A DNA stretch of 64,000 bases from Galerina marginata (taxonomy: Eukaryota; Basidiomycota; Agaricomycetes; Agaricales; Galerinaceae): NCBI GenBank assembly GCA_023014335.1, contig JAECYW010000005.1:1364001-1428000 (forward strand). Direction: 5' to 3'. Every line of letters begins with the position of its first letter. Position 1 is the stretch's first letter. The notes under the pieces were generated by a model. That model did not search any database and was not told the origin of the DNA. It worked only from the letters and a program-made list of their open reading frames with translations. The position numbers were made by a program, and so were the translations under genes. This document shows positions 1 to 11,866 of this stretch, in pieces.

Positions 1-553
1 TAATTTGAGAGTTCTCAATCCATAATGGTAGAAGACTTCCATGCACATCGTACTATAGAGCCTTTGCGGCCCATGGTCCTTAACGGAGACTGGGCTCGAG
101 TCTATCTCTAAGACGTTCCAACAGGCCAGGTCTGCGTCTTACACGGAATACCAATACGCCGTTCGGCACTGTGGGTCAAGTTTGGTGTGTCCGGCAAGCG
201 TTCGACGCACATCTTTTACGGAATGAGAGGGCCAGCTGACTATTCCGTCCAGAACACTGTGTTCCGAAAGCTACCTTGACGATCCAGTAGAGGGTATCAA
301 ACGGAATAGGTTCGGAGCAAGCCGCCTTGCTCCGGTCCGGCTCCAAAATCCGCCAAACATTGCACCTGTTTGCGCAGCAAACACTCACCGGCAGAAGAAC
401 GGCGGCTTGGAACGAACCTACAAACGGAAGAGCAAGAAATGACTTCGGAAGGCGATCGGATAGCTCCGGACATGTGATAAGCGAGAGTTTCGGACGACCG
501 GGATCAGCAACAGTCTTATAAGTCGAGGTCATCGTCTATGCTCCTCTCCCAAC
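1..553. other. Upstream region of the dehydrogenase kinase gene
   Basis: No gene recognised. A 118-codon frame lies on the minus strand (176-532) but resembles no family I know and has no typical splice structure. The stretch probably holds the promoter and 5' leader of the kinase gene starting at 554, possibly also the end of a gene lying outside the window. No clear TATA box was seen. Confidence 0.4.
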
Positions 554-2832
554 ATGTCTGCAGGCTTCCGCATTACCCCTGCGATATGGGACAAGATCCA
601 CCATTTTGCCTCTTTTCCACAGACTGGCGGTCAGTTCACTGCTCAACACCGTGGCACCCAACTCACATTGGCGATACCCCACAGTCTCGCTGCAGCAGAT
701 GGTGCTCTTTGGGCAGAACCCTAGCCAGGGCACACTCCTGAAAGCCAGCCAATTCCTCTCAGGTCCGTTCGTCGTCGTCGAGCACCATTTTGACTCGCAG
801 AGGACTCACTCGCATTGTTTCTGCAGAGGAGCTGCCTGTTCGCTTAGCGCATCGTGTGAAGGAGCTCGATGAACTGCCCCACAACCTCAGCGCGATGCCA
901 TCCATCAAGAAGGTCAAGAACTGGTACGCCCAGTCGTTCGAGGTGCGTCCATGTCGAACCTCGTGTGACCTCCGCATCTGTTAACGCCGACTACGCTAAA
1001 CCCGCAGGAGCTCATCAACTTTCCGGCTATCGCACTACCCAACGATATTCGACAGGCGTTGATGATATCGAAGCCCGAAGAGCATCACCTACCAGAGTCG
1101 AAGCCTAATTTCTTCAGTGCTCCGTATTCGCAGGTCCAGCAGCAGCACAGCATGAACATGACCGCCACTGGTCACCCCAGTATACAAGGGAACGGAAACG
1201 GATTTAACAAGCTGAAGCTACGAGTACCCATGGAGAAACGGTGCGTTTTCTTTCCATGCGATGTTTCCCTTCTTTTCTTTTTGGGCGTCTTACTGTGATG
1301 GTGGGCAACTTATCGCGGAACTTGGCGACTTTGGGCTCACCTTGTGCTCAACTGTAAACAAGTCAGATAGCGAGTTGGAAAAAATGACTTTCCACCGCTA
1401 TTTGGGTGTTTACCAGGTTTTTCATGACTGGCTCAAAGTCACCTCCCAACGTCGGTCCCAACTTGATGCCCGCTTTAACGAGGATCGAGGGTTTGTGCGC
1501 CTTGAGTATGTTTTCGGCAGAGTTTTCCTGCCTGCCGCGGGATTTGGCTGTTGGGCAATTAGATTCTCTTTTGGGGAGACACGGAGGTTGGAGACTGGAA
1601 GTGAAGCTTGGCTTCAATGTTGTGATCAGGGCTCCATCTCAGTTGGGACTCTGGTTGGGACATGGTAGTCCAATCTACCAATATCGGTTTCCTGACTCCA
1701 CAAAAACTCGGAACCGTCGTTGTGATGAATAACCGAAACAAACTTTCTCTCATTCTCACTTTTGATACCACGATTTCTAACGCTACATTCACACCCATCG
1801 CAGATATTACGCCAACACGAACAACATCACCTGGCCGCCAGAAGTACAGGACTACAACAAGCGGTTCACAAAGGTGCTGGAGCACATCAAGATGCGACAC
1901 GACCCGACAGTGACGACGGTGGCGCAGGGAGTGCTGGAGTGGAAGCGGAGTCAAGAGGCGAAGAGCATCGGGCTGGACATGCAAGCGTGGCTGGACCGAT
2001 TCTACATGTCGCGTATCGGGATTCGGTTCCTCATTGGTCAACGTGCGTTTTTTGGCTCATTGTCCTCTTCCGTGCCTTTCTGAATTTTCTAGATATAGAC
2101 GTGGCTCTTAATACCCAACAAGCACATGAAGACTACGTCGGCATCATCTGCACCAAAGCCGTCCGTACCCCTGCCCACCTCGTCCATTTACCCATCCACT
2201 AACCCTCCATCCGCAGAACGTACGCGACATCGTGCAAGAAGCGATCGAAAACGCGCGGTTCGTCTGCGAAGAGCACTACGCGATGTTCAAAGGACCCCCG
2301 GTCCAGCTCATCTGCCCACCCGACCTCATCTTCCCCTACGTCCCAGGGCATCTCTCGCACATCTGCTTCGAGCTCTTAAAAAACTCGCTGCGGGCCGTCG
2401 TGGAGCGGTACGGGGTGGACCGGGAGGACGACTTCCCGCCGATCAAGGTGGTGGTGGTGGAGGGCAAGGAGGATATCACTATCAAGATATCGGATGAGGG
2501 CGGGGGGATACCAAGGAGCGCGATTCCGCTGATTTGGACGTATATGTATACGACGATGGAGGGTCAGGGGATTGATAGTAATTTCCAGGCGAGCGATTTC
2601 AAGGCGCCCATGGCTGGGTTTGGGTATGGGCTGCCTCTGTCTCGGCTGGTGAGTCGTATTCTATTTTGGTGGTTTCGTGCTCCTTTGCTTACAGTCTTTG
2701 TTTTCCTTTCCTTCCCCCCAGTATGCACGTTACTTTGGAGGCGACCTCCGCTTAATATCCATGGACGGCTTCGGAACGGACGTCTATATCCACCTGAACC
2801 GGCTGTCTAGCAGTCGGGAGCCTCTGCCATAG
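554..2832 (+). CDS. Mitochondrial pyruvate / branched-chain 2-oxoacid dehydrogenase kinase
   Basis: Exons 554-629, 685-762, 827-942, 1008-1240, 1804-2042, 2099-2160, 2217-2648 and 2722-2832 give 448 residues. The protein belongs to the PDK/BCKDK family. These kinases phosphorylate the E1alpha subunit of the 2-oxoacid dehydrogenase complex in the mitochondrial matrix and thereby switch it off. Visible landmarks are the N-terminal four-helix region with [16 protein letters not shown] (end of exon 5) and a GHKL ATPase domain. That domain has the N-box FELLKNS (about residue 319), the G1 box DEGGGIP (about 361) and the G2 box [18 protein letters not shown] (from about 402). It ends in [11 protein letters not shown], as usual for the family, and length is normal. 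The start was chosen at MSAGFRI because it continues the family N-terminus through the first splice. Intron 4 is 563 nt, about ten times its neighbours. Whether the substrate is PDH or BCKDH cannot be decided here. Confidence 0.93.
1241..1803 (+). other. Unusually long intron in the kinase gene
   Basis: The donor GTGCGT and acceptor ATCGCAG are good, and joining them restores the conserved [20 protein letters not shown] stretch, so the intron borders are secure. It contains open frames on both strands (a 135-codon frame on + from 1261, an 84-codon frame on - at 1363-1617) with no recognisable family. It may contain an inserted element, but I saw no terminal repeats. Confidence 0.75.
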
Positions 2833-4569
2833 TATTTATATCTTGGTTATGGTATTGGCGTTGACGACGAAAAACTTCGGTTTTTAATTCCTTGTACAGT
2901 ATATCATTAATATCTCCCACCCGGCGAGCCTGTTATTCCATTCGCCATCCGATGCACAGACTGGCATTGTATTACAATTTTGAAACGGCAATACAACATT
3001 TTATAATTGTACAATCAAGTCTAGGACGTGAGTTGCGGTGTGAACCCCGGTGATATCTAGGTTCCACGTTTACACATTAATAATGTACTGAAATGCCGTT
3101 GGGAGGCAAATCGATATCGTCCTTGAAAATATTGGCTCGGCGTTTCTCTTTGAGTCAAACCATACCAAATGGTCACATTTCTCAGAATTAGATGCGGCAT
3201 CATCACAGAAAGCCGTCGCCAGGGATAGCCAGCCACCTAGAGGCTAGAAAATTCGCACATACTCGACGAGATCATTTTCGTTGGCTCTCTACGAGCATGG
3301 CGAGTCGTCAAGGCACACACCGTCGTTTCGGTCTTTGAGTAACTGCCCAATTGTCGGAGTAGGGTAAGTACGATACTTAGTCGCTGGTGAAACAGATGAA
3401 TTATGAACCGGCGGCTGATAGCCTGACGACGACCATGCCATAGCCAGATTTGGGTGTGGATGTGGTACGTAGAGAAGTTTCAAACCTCAGTGCGACCAAC
3501 TTTTTGTGCGACACACTTACATGTTCTAGAATCAAGCTCCATCGTGTTTCGGAGCTGTTTTCGAAGCACATTTTTCCTTCAAATGCTACCCATTAAACCC
3601 TAATTAGGTGCAGCTCCCGAAGAGGTCATTTACGATCAGACTTCGCTATTTTTAGCGGGCGCCTAACTAGCGGCTATGAACCAGCAAAGTCGGCACACAC
3701 AAGAAATTTTTTTCTAGATGAATCATGTGTCAGACTGCTTTTATGCTGCTTAGGCTGAGGGCCGATTTATAAACTCTTAAAGTTTAATGTTTGTTGTATT
3801 CGCAAAATGACGGATCAATGGCTTACTCACTCGACTTCTAAAATGCCCCTCCTGGTATTCATATTTCACTGGCAATCTCTGCTCATCCGACCAGACCATT
3901 GGATTTTCTTGTCAAGCACGTTTTAATGGGGGCATCCCAAATTCGCTTCTGACAGTTCAAGTTGAAGGGAACTCGTCTGGATGTACATGGAGACATGGAT
4001 ACACCCTCTCGAGAAGCGCTGTTCAACGATTCTGACGGCGCCACAACTCTCCCATACAGCAATAGCTCGGACAGCTACTAGTTGATTCGAATTGACATTG
4101 CTTCTTTTCTTCAACCATGACCTCCCAAGCCCTTGTCCAGATGCGCAGTCCATGAGCAGAACTGTCATAAGCGCCCAAGACACAGATTTAGATCGCCTTG
4201 AAAGCCAAAAGTTAAGGCATATCGAGAAATTCTGCACTTTAGGCGATAGACGGGAAAGAACGTAATCCCACGGTGACATTTGGCTGATCCTCGTCGCTCT
4301 GAGATCTGTTTCAGACCACTATCAATGACAGTTGATTATCTTCGCTAGTGACAGAATCCATAGCTCGTCAGCACAGCTCCCATGATTTCTCATCTCTGTA
4401 ATCTTCGTATCTCAATTTGTATATCACGGACAGATCTCGTAGCTATAGGTTATTATCACATAACAGATTTTGATGCTCTTTGTACTTCACTCTTCTTTAC
4501 ACACCTTCCCATTGGCAATTTACTTCTATAACTTCTGTTGTCCACGCTAACCTATATCCTAGGTACCCT
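2833..4569. other. Convergent intergenic region without recognised gene
   Basis: This lies between the ends of the kinase gene (+) and the hydrolase gene (-), so it should contain two 3' untranslated ends. A 118-codon minus frame at 3923-4279 and a 64-codon minus frame at 3289-3483 match nothing I know and show no consistent splice partners. Local composition is AT-richer around 2880-3010. I see nothing else. Confidence 0.4.
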
Positions 4570-5641
4570 TCATACCCTTAAAATTTTATTCGCAAACGGA
4601 ACCAGAGCTCGAATAAACTCATCCTCCTTCTCGATGAATACAGCATGCGAACCACCCTGAATCTTGACCACCTCCAGATTCGGGAAATGCGGCTTCAGCT
4701 CGGCTGTGTAGTTGGCATTCAAAGCAATCTTATCCTCAGTACCGCTGATAAAGAGATACGGAAATCCATGGGAGCCAGCTTCAAACAGATTGGTTGGATC
4801 CTGCGTACGCTGACCGACAAGCACAGTGATGGGTGGCAGTTGAAGGACAGACGACCCAAGCCATGACCAGACGATGTCAGCTGCGATAGTTGAGGCATCA
4901 TTAAAACACGCATCGACAAAGGTGGACCTGGTGTTGATGGCCACGGCAACGTCATCTGTCACGCCAAACAGTGGCTCCAGGGAGATTACCAAAGGTGTGT
5001 TCTTGACTAATTCGACTGTTGGGATAGCGGCTATGCCCACGATTCCTAGGATCGTTCGAGGAGGAAGATGGGCAAAAATGTCAGCGCCGACTGTCCCTGA
5101 AAAATGGTCCCATATGAGTAAGCGGCATGTGTTAGTGAGTTCGTCGTCCCGCGTACCACCGTAGCTCCTACATGTAAAAATATTTGGTCAGTCCTTAGGC
5201 TAGATACAGTACTATAAATCCCAAGTACCATGCAACAAGGAGAGGTGACTTGACGCTGAAAGCTTTTATCACAGCCGAAAAGTCGTCAGCGAATAAATTT
5301 GAGGTATATGCTTCTGTCGTGTTTGGCTTTCCACTTCTTCCGTGGCCCCTTAAATCGTAAGACACCTAGTGATACATAAGTTACAATGGCCGGAATTCAG
5401 CTAGTTGTGTCCACTGAAGTTCACTTACCAAATAAAAGTGGTCAAGTAACCGTTCGTCTTGAAAAAGGTGGTCAAAGACCAAGGCGCTTAGAGTGAATCC
5501 GTGAACAAAAACAATAGGAGGATTTCTTGGGTTGCCCACGGCGTCTGCAAAAATATCTGTTCCGTCGCTCGATTGAATTATCTTTCCATTTACCACCGAA
5601 ACTAGTCCTAGAACCAGGATTGATAAGAAAGGGACCTTCAT
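4570..5641 (-). CDS. Secreted alpha/beta-hydrolase fold enzyme
   Basis: Exons 5641-5429, 5365-5229, 5167-5157 and 5096-4570 give 295 residues. The N-terminus MKVPFLSILVLGLVSVVNG is a signal peptide, so the enzyme is probably secreted. Alpha/beta-hydrolase landmarks are the oxyanion HG in PIVFVHGF (His47-Gly48), DLRGHGRSGKP, the nucleophile elbow A-W-S-Y-G-G with Ser118, the likely acid Asp242 in SGTEDKIAL, and His271 in GGSHAVF. Family resemblance is to epoxide-hydrolase/haloperoxidase-like esterases; substrate unknown. The elbow is encoded across an 11-nt exon (5157-5167), which is needed to obtain WSYGGT. The first residue of the usual GxSxG is Ala. A start at 5695 in the same frame would add 18 residues before the signal peptide and is less likely. 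Confidence 0.88.
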
Positions 5642-6133
5642 CGTGGAGGGGAAGGAATGAGATGTGGGTACCGTTGACGTGAAGACTCGCCACATATAAA
5701 TCTAATTCGTCAAGTATTAATAATACAACTCTCTGTCCTTTCTCGGACTTGCTTGCTTATCGTCCCACAAACTGTACGTGACATTTGACGTGCGGTACAA
5801 AAATATCACGGCTTTGTACGGTGAACATGGCAGTTGGTTTTAGTGCAGGTCAGCAGGTACCTTGTCGATTCGACCCAGTGGCACTTTGACTCAGACTTTG
5901 GTCACATGCGGACGGGAATCTAAGCCTATCCCGCCGTTTAATCGGTTTTACATTCCTTAAGAACCCTGTGGTACGTTATATATATAATTACGCATTTCAT
6001 GCCCCCTGAGCAACCTACGACGTCCAATATACTTACTTAGTAGGGTATTGGTTATGGCCAGTTTTAACACACATACTAGGTAGGCCTTGGTGGCCATAGA
6101 TAGGTATCAAACATTTTCGTGATAAAGTATTTT
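5642..6133. promoter_or_regulatory. Upstream region of the hydrolase gene
   Basis: Sequence 5' of the minus-strand hydrolase gene. Read on the minus strand, a TATA-like ATTTATAT lies near 5693-5701, about 55 nt before the ATG. No gene is seen here. An AT-rich patch (TATATATAATTA) lies at about 5978-5990. Confidence 0.4.
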
Positions 6134-6205
6134 CTGCAAGCGGAACCAGTGCTCGAATAAACTCATCCTCATTCTCAAGTTGATGGCTACTGCATGCACT
6201 GAATT
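6134..6205 (-). pseudogene. Decayed duplicate fragment of the hydrolase 3' end
   Basis: The stretch starting GCAAGCGGAACCAGTGCTCG is nearly the same as 4591-4660 inside the last exon of the hydrolase gene, in the same orientation. Similarity covers the codons for the C-terminal EKEDEFIRALVPFA region and decays after about 70 nt. No other hydrolase exon is visible nearby, so this looks like a relic of a tandem duplication or a partial transposed copy, not a gene. Confidence 0.75.
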
Positions 6206-8473
6206 GTGATTGAAAGTCTAGTTCTCTTTATCATGCATAGACACACCCGATGTAGTGAATATTTGAAGAAATAGCGCACTCATGAGGATGCAGTGCTGGT
6301 TTGGCAGCCCTTTTTTGTTTCAAAAGATGCTGGACTGTAGAAAACCCGGTTGACTTGTTCTTGGCTTGCATTTGGAGAAGTCGTGAAATTCGTTATCAAA
6401 CGAAATTCGTAACCGAGAGCCGGACTCATCTGCTTTTGGAAAATTTGGCCAGAAACGGTAATTATCAAGTTCCACATTCGTGTGGCAGTGGATGGAGTTG
6501 CATCTTGGCATTAGCCTGCTGCTTTCAACTACAAGGTATAGAGAGCTGCGGGAAAACCACAAATTAATGGGCCGCCAAGAGTACTTGAGTATGTAGTTGG
6601 GAGCGTCCAGGACGGAACAACAACGGGTTGGACAACCTCTAAGTCCCATTCACGCTAAATATAACTTATCTCCCCAATACCGTACCGGATCCCTACACCA
6701 AAGCGGCACTGAAATGCGTCAGCCGGATTTCGCACTCTATCGGAGATTAATGAGAATGGGGACGTTGTACGAATGCGCGTCACGCAAGTAGCACCATGGT
6801 TGGACATTTGACGCGGGCACGTGTGATAGGCGCGAAATTCTTTGGGGAGAGGCACGGTGTCCTCGGGCGCCGGACAGAATGGGCGGAAGGATCGGACATC
6901 GGGGAGCGGGAAGGTTGGCTTGGGCATCATAATGTGAAGGTATTGTATTCCTGAGCCGTAGAGGAGGCCATAGCACATAGCAGACTTCCAGGGTATCGCG
7001 GGCAGAGCTATCAGACGGATGCAGAATGTTGGCGATGCAGTTGTGGTATTTCCATGCTCGGCATTGAAAGAAAGCGTCGAAGACGGGGCGCGGAATTGCC
7101 AGTAATCCATACGGTTAGTTCTTGGAGCTGTACATATTCCAGAGACATAGTGGGTTCGGGGATATGAAATGAGAGGGACACAATGTGGCATGACATATTA
7201 CATATAATTTTGTTCACCCACCCGAAAGAGACGTGTCCATAAAGGGAGATATCAGGCAACGCAATAAACGGCAGTAAGGGTGCTCAGGATCTCAATTTGA
7301 ATAATCTGAGGCTGGGACACAGGAAGAGGGGTTCAGTGTGGTCTCTCGAAACGGTGTTTATGACTCTGGGACGTGGCAGTAGATGTCTGCGGTCTTGTTC
7401 ATCTCAATTACCTTCAAATCTGGGCCTGAGTCTAGGAGAGTGTGAAGGAGCATTGCGAGCTGGTAGACCCGGCGAATAGATACATTCTCGTAGAGAAGAA
7501 GAGAGGCCGATGTGAGATCATGTCCAGCATACGCTAACGAGCTAGTTTTTGCCGTAGAACGTCACAGAATAAGGAACTGAGCCCGAAAGAGGCGGACGAG
7601 TCGAGCATACAAGCCGGCGGTTTTGTTCGTCCGAACACTTGGCGTAGAATTTTTGGATTATACTAAATTTTCACATTCATTGGAGTTCTTAGATCCCCTA
7701 AAGGAGGTAGCTGTAAAGCTGGACGATGCTCACCTCACGTATATTGACGTGTTTAGGATGGGTTGCCACTACTAAGGACTTCTTCTGGTTGGGATGGTTG
7801 AGCGTTGGCACTCTCGACCACCTTCTAGTAGCTCATCAGTGGCTGCGGCTTGGAATCGATTGATCCACCCATGTTCATGACACTGATAGAGAAACACTGA
7901 CAATATTGACGGCTCGTCACCAGCTGTTGCTGTCGCTGGACAAAAGGTTTCCGATTTCGATTTTGATTTCGTAGAAGACTCAAGATGATATTTGAAGGAA
8001 GGGTTCAGAGTCGAGGAATAGCTTGCGCAATCGATAACAATCCAAAAAGCTTTATGAGTGATTCAGTTTGCCAACACTATAATTGTCGGTCGAGCCAGCG
8101 TAGAAAAAAGGAGAGACCAAGAAAAACCGTGACCGATAATCGATAATCGGCAGCCTGGACTCAAGACATTTAGGTTTCTTCAGGGCAGAGCGATGTAGTG
8201 TAGAGATAGACATAGAACTCTAGCCAAGTTGCGGGAAGGGAGAGAGGGATCCAATTTCAGGAACTGAGGAACAGGAGTGGTAGCCGCCTTTTATCGCTTG
8301 CCGCGGGTGCAATAATAGATTGCCCTACGCGTCCACATGCTACCAAGGAAAATGAAGACAACCGCGAGACTTTCACAGGTTTATTCCTCTCCACGTCGAC
8401 CTCCAGTACGCTCTGCCTCGCCAGTAGCCTCGAACACCAACCGTCGTCCCATTCTTGTTAGAAATTGGTGGAA
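6206..8473. other. Region without a recognised gene
   Basis: The longest frame is 178 codons on the minus strand (7191-6655). It holds a Pro-rich stretch (MMPKPTFPLPDVRSFRPFCPAPED) and no domain I recognise. A second minus frame at 7259-7011 overlaps it. Neither has convincing splice partners. 7600-8340 has no frame worth noting. The last 130 bases are probably the leader of the membrane-protein gene at 8474; an alternative ATG at 8352 opens a frame that is not conserved with anything known to me. Confidence 0.35.
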
Positions 8474-9232
8474 ATGTCTGGTAGAAGCCCCCTGTACGTA
8501 CTCTTGACCTGCACACGCCCAAATGGCAAACATTTGCTGACCTGGGCCGTTATTGTTTACAGCTCAGCGATCTTTCTCGTCCACATCGCGCTTGAGATAC
8601 CTGTCGCCATCCAGGGTATCTGGTCTCCTGCAAACCTGCCGTTTATGCAGCTAAACAACACGGCTCTGGTCTTACTCAAGGTCAGTCGTTCATTCTTGAA
8701 CTCACAAGATCGTCAAACACTGACAAGCGTTGGTTCGGTCTGACAGCTGTACGCCTCCTTGGTCCTGGCTTCGTGTTTAACTTCATTGTTGTGCTTTAAT
8801 CTCCCTGGTATGCTTCTTTCAACTCCATTGCAAGTCGACCACGAATCACTTTTGCTAACTATCGTCATTTGAATTGCTCGTAACCGCCTTAGAATTCTTA
8901 CCCGGCAAACGCGCTCTAGCTATCGGCCTTTGCGTGTACCATACCGTCTGCTCAACCGTCCTGTACCAAGCTCCTCGGTTCATCCCACATACCTTCGGTC
9001 CCACATTCGAGGCGTAAGTCGCCTTCACCGCTTACCAACCATCCCAACCTGCCACTTTCTTCCTATCTCGAATCTATATATGAACTGAAGCTAACCCTCT
9101 GATATCAGATTCAAAATCACACCAGAACTTGCATGGGGCACTGCCCACGGCCTGGTCGGCCTTGGAATGATCATCTGGTGGCAAGCTACTATCCCTCTCG
9201 CACAAATGGCTAGGGCTGCCCAGAGGGGATGA
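8474..9232 (+). CDS. Small four-helix membrane protein, unknown function
   Basis: Exons 8474-8493, 8563-8680, 8747-8807, 8893-9013 and 9109-9232 give 147 residues. Hydrophobic segments are SAIFLVHIALEIPVAIQGIW, LYASLVLASCLTSLLCF, ALAIGLCVYHTVCSTVLY and TAHGLVGLGMIIWW, suggesting four transmembrane helices with short loops. Conserved-looking features are the EIP near helix 1, FLPGKRAL before helix 3 and WGTAHGLVG in helix 4. I do not recognise a named family, and helix layout alone does not justify an EXPERA/TMEM97 assignment. The first intron (69 nt) is in frame and open, so its retention would give a protein longer by 23 residues. An in-frame ATG at 8465 is an alternative start. Confidence 0.7.
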
Positions 9233-9951
9233 CCACTGGACCCAAGATGGGAATAATCATACAAGCTGCTAGGACCCATGCAGTTGATTGGATGGAAGCC
9301 GTGTTATCGTTGGGATGACCTTTCGTCGCTATATCTTTATCTTGTATTGCTTCATGTACTCTTTCCAATTTAATTCATCTTATTGTAGCTCGATTCTTCA
9401 GGTCGACTTCAGCGCAGAGATGTCAAAATGATAATATTATACACAAGATTATGAAGAATGCGAAAGGAACACGATCCGATGTGTCTATGTAATGTGATGT
9501 AGGAAAAAATGAAGTGTGTAGGTCCGCAGGGAAGAAATTAGAGGTTGTAATGTGATGGTAATAATGCTAATATTATAATGAAGGAGTCAAATTAAGTGAA
9601 GAATAAGTATGAAAGTTCAGCGGATAAGAAGAAGTTTCTAAGACGTGAATGAGCGTGATTCGTGAGGAGCCGACACATCAAGTGCCAGCGTCGTGATCAT
9701 GAGGGGACCATGATGTTCATCAAGGCTCGTGGGCTCGACAGGCCGGCCCCGGACACGGGGAAATACATGTAGCAGAGGGATTATCCCTTTGCACCGCTTG
9801 AGCATGAATAGCGGATTGGATTCGAATCAAACAAAGGCTTGATAGAGTTCGTATAAAACTGAACTGGGTCCAAGAGCGAGATCTGCAAGCATCACTCATC
9901 AGAACAGAGTACAGTGGAGACAGGAAGGATAAAGGCGTACCTCAAAGGAAA
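9233..9951. other. Convergent intergenic region
   Basis: Contains the 3' ends of the membrane protein gene (+) and the orphan gene (-). AT-rich tracts with repeated AATATTATA occur around 9430-9600. No coding sequence is supported. Confidence 0.5.
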
Positions 9952-10692
9952 TCATGGCTCAAAGACGAGAGCGACCTCTGATCGCCCATGATCGTCCGTA
10001 GAAATGAAGATAATTTCGCCAGCGCCGTAGCGGACGTTCCTTTTAGAAGGATATGTCATAGGCGTCTTGTAGTTGGCCACCTGGACCGTGATTAGAACGC
10101 CGAGCTCTATCGAGAGGGCCAGTGCTTCGAGCAGAATGCGAGGGTTTGTCTGGAGCTCGAAGCCGAAGTCCGGAGTCTCCATGACTAGTTGGTCGACTTG
10201 TACATGGGCGACGGATACCAGTTCTAATGAACAGGATACACGTCAGCTAATAAACTTAACTGATAGCAAGAATGTTAACGCACTAGGGGCATCCCGCTTT
10301 GATGCTGACTCTCGAGCGGGAAGGTAAATCCTCCATGAATTGACCTTCGACCCATACCGCGAAAAATCCGGAGCAGAGAACGTAAACGTCGCATGCTGTA
10401 GCCTTGCGCGCTGGTCCGAGAAACAGAAGTGCTCGCGGAACTCATACGACGCACGGGAGAGGGCCAGTCCTCCTTGGCCGTCATGCACACAGTGGAAGGG
10501 GAACCCAGCGGGCATACCCGAGAGCTTGTTCTTTTTGAGCAGCTGTCGCAGATGGCACTTCACGCTGAGGTGGTCGTCATTGTACACCCGGTCGTAGAGA
10601 ATCGTCGCCGGTGGAGGCTTTGGTAGAGACGAATAAGGCGCGGGGCAGGCGTAGTTTATCGCCGGGATAGAAGCAGAAGGGTGATAGCGCAT
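9952..10692 (-). CDS. Hypothetical protein, two exons
   Basis: Exons 10692-10284 and 10223-9952 join in frame (intron 60 nt, donor GTGCGT, acceptor CATTAG) to give 226 residues. I do not recognise the family. The N-terminal half has DRVYNDDHLSVKCHLRQLL and a Cys/His-containing GFPFHCVHDGQGG. The C-terminal half has an alternating hydrophobic pattern (LEALALSIELGVLITVQV) followed by RYGAGEIIFIST, which suggests a compact beta-rich fold. No signal peptide or membrane segment is evident. A coding function rests on the two open exons, a clean intron and the absence of stops; codon use looks ordinary for the window. Confidence 0.5.
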
Positions 10693-11866
10693 TGCGAAGT
10701 AGTAAAGTGTAATATAGGTCGTGAAGTTTTAAACAATCAAAGATATTATGGCCCGTGGAAGAGACAGCGAAATTTCTAGATAAGCAGACAAGATAGAAGT
10801 GAGTCGCAGACACAAGACAATCTATGGGATCACCAAGTGATACACATACCTTTATATAAGGGCGGGGTAGTATAACAAACGCGGGTTGTTTCTCCGCCTG
10901 GCGACCAAGAAAACACAAAAGGACGTTCGACGTCGAAGGGACAAGAAAGGTGGAGACAAGGAAGCTGTCTCTACCAGAAAACGTGGGTACGAGTAGCGAG
11001 TAATAACCTGACGTCCATGGTGTTCAATAAGCGTTATAAGGACAACAAAAAAGAACAAGGCTATTCCAGATCCTGTCGCGTCGCTCGCAAGTCAGCGATC
11101 TCTCCTTGTTTCATTGTTGGGTTGTCTGTGAAGACCGGGGAAACAATAGATGTTCTCGGATCGACATACAAGTTCGGGTTGATGATGAAGGGCGCTAGAC
11201 CGAGAAAGTGCAACCTGTTGAGGTGGAGGTGGGTACTTGATTGCCATCAGGTGATCGAAGCGGTGCAGCAAGAAAAGACATCGGCGGCCCGGATCGGTCA
11301 GACAACTCTGGAAAAACTCCCAGGACCACCTCCAGAATGTCGCCGAGGCATTCGCAAAACAATAATATCTTTTCAGCCGGCTCTGAAAATTGCAGAATAT
11401 ACATATCGATATCGCAAATTTTAATCCACCGGTTGATTGCCTGGGAGTCTGGTGGGCGCGACTCTGATGAATGCGTGTAGGCGATCGTTGGAGGCATTTC
11501 TAATTGTGGAGAGGGATGGCCCAATCAGGGAGGCGGGGTGGCGCCTCTTTTTTGTTCGAGATCAGGCGTTTACGGTTTGGAAAATCCACGAAACGCGTTA
11601 TAGCTCTGAATCAACACCGCCGATAGTACAAGCAAGCTGTAGCCGTTTCTAAGTCGGCTGGTATGGGTCACCAGAGACTCACCACAACCAACATCAGTAG
11701 ATAATTGCGAAGAGCGCAACGAGAAACTCTGAGGCGAAAGACATCACAGATTCTTCATCATGCATCATGACCCAGACAAACACATATCCGATCTAAACCA
11801 AATGTAAATAAGATTTTAAAAAGTGTGCAACCTGCAATCAAATTCAACCGACGACCCCGAGGGTCT
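10693..11866. other. Intergenic region between orphan gene and L-fuconate dehydratase
   Basis: A minus frame at 11524-11195 (109 codons, with an acidic leucine-rich stretch ILLFCECLGDILEVVLGVF) and a plus frame at 11017-11424 overlap each other. Neither shows a recognisable domain or a reliable splice partner. The first 200 bases are probably the promoter of the minus-strand orphan gene. I do not support a gene here. Confidence 0.35.

Noticed and set aside
1559..2041. 160-codon minus-strand frame over the kinase exons
   Set aside because: Overlaps conserved kinase coding sequence on the other strand and shows no domain.
6655..7191. 178-codon minus-strand frame as a gene
   Set aside because: Unspliced, Pro-rich, no known motif; kept only as a note because evidence for coding is weak.
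8474..9232. Assignment of the four-helix protein to the EXPERA/TMEM97 family
   Set aside because: Size and helix number fit, but I could not point to the diagnostic acidic residues with confidence.
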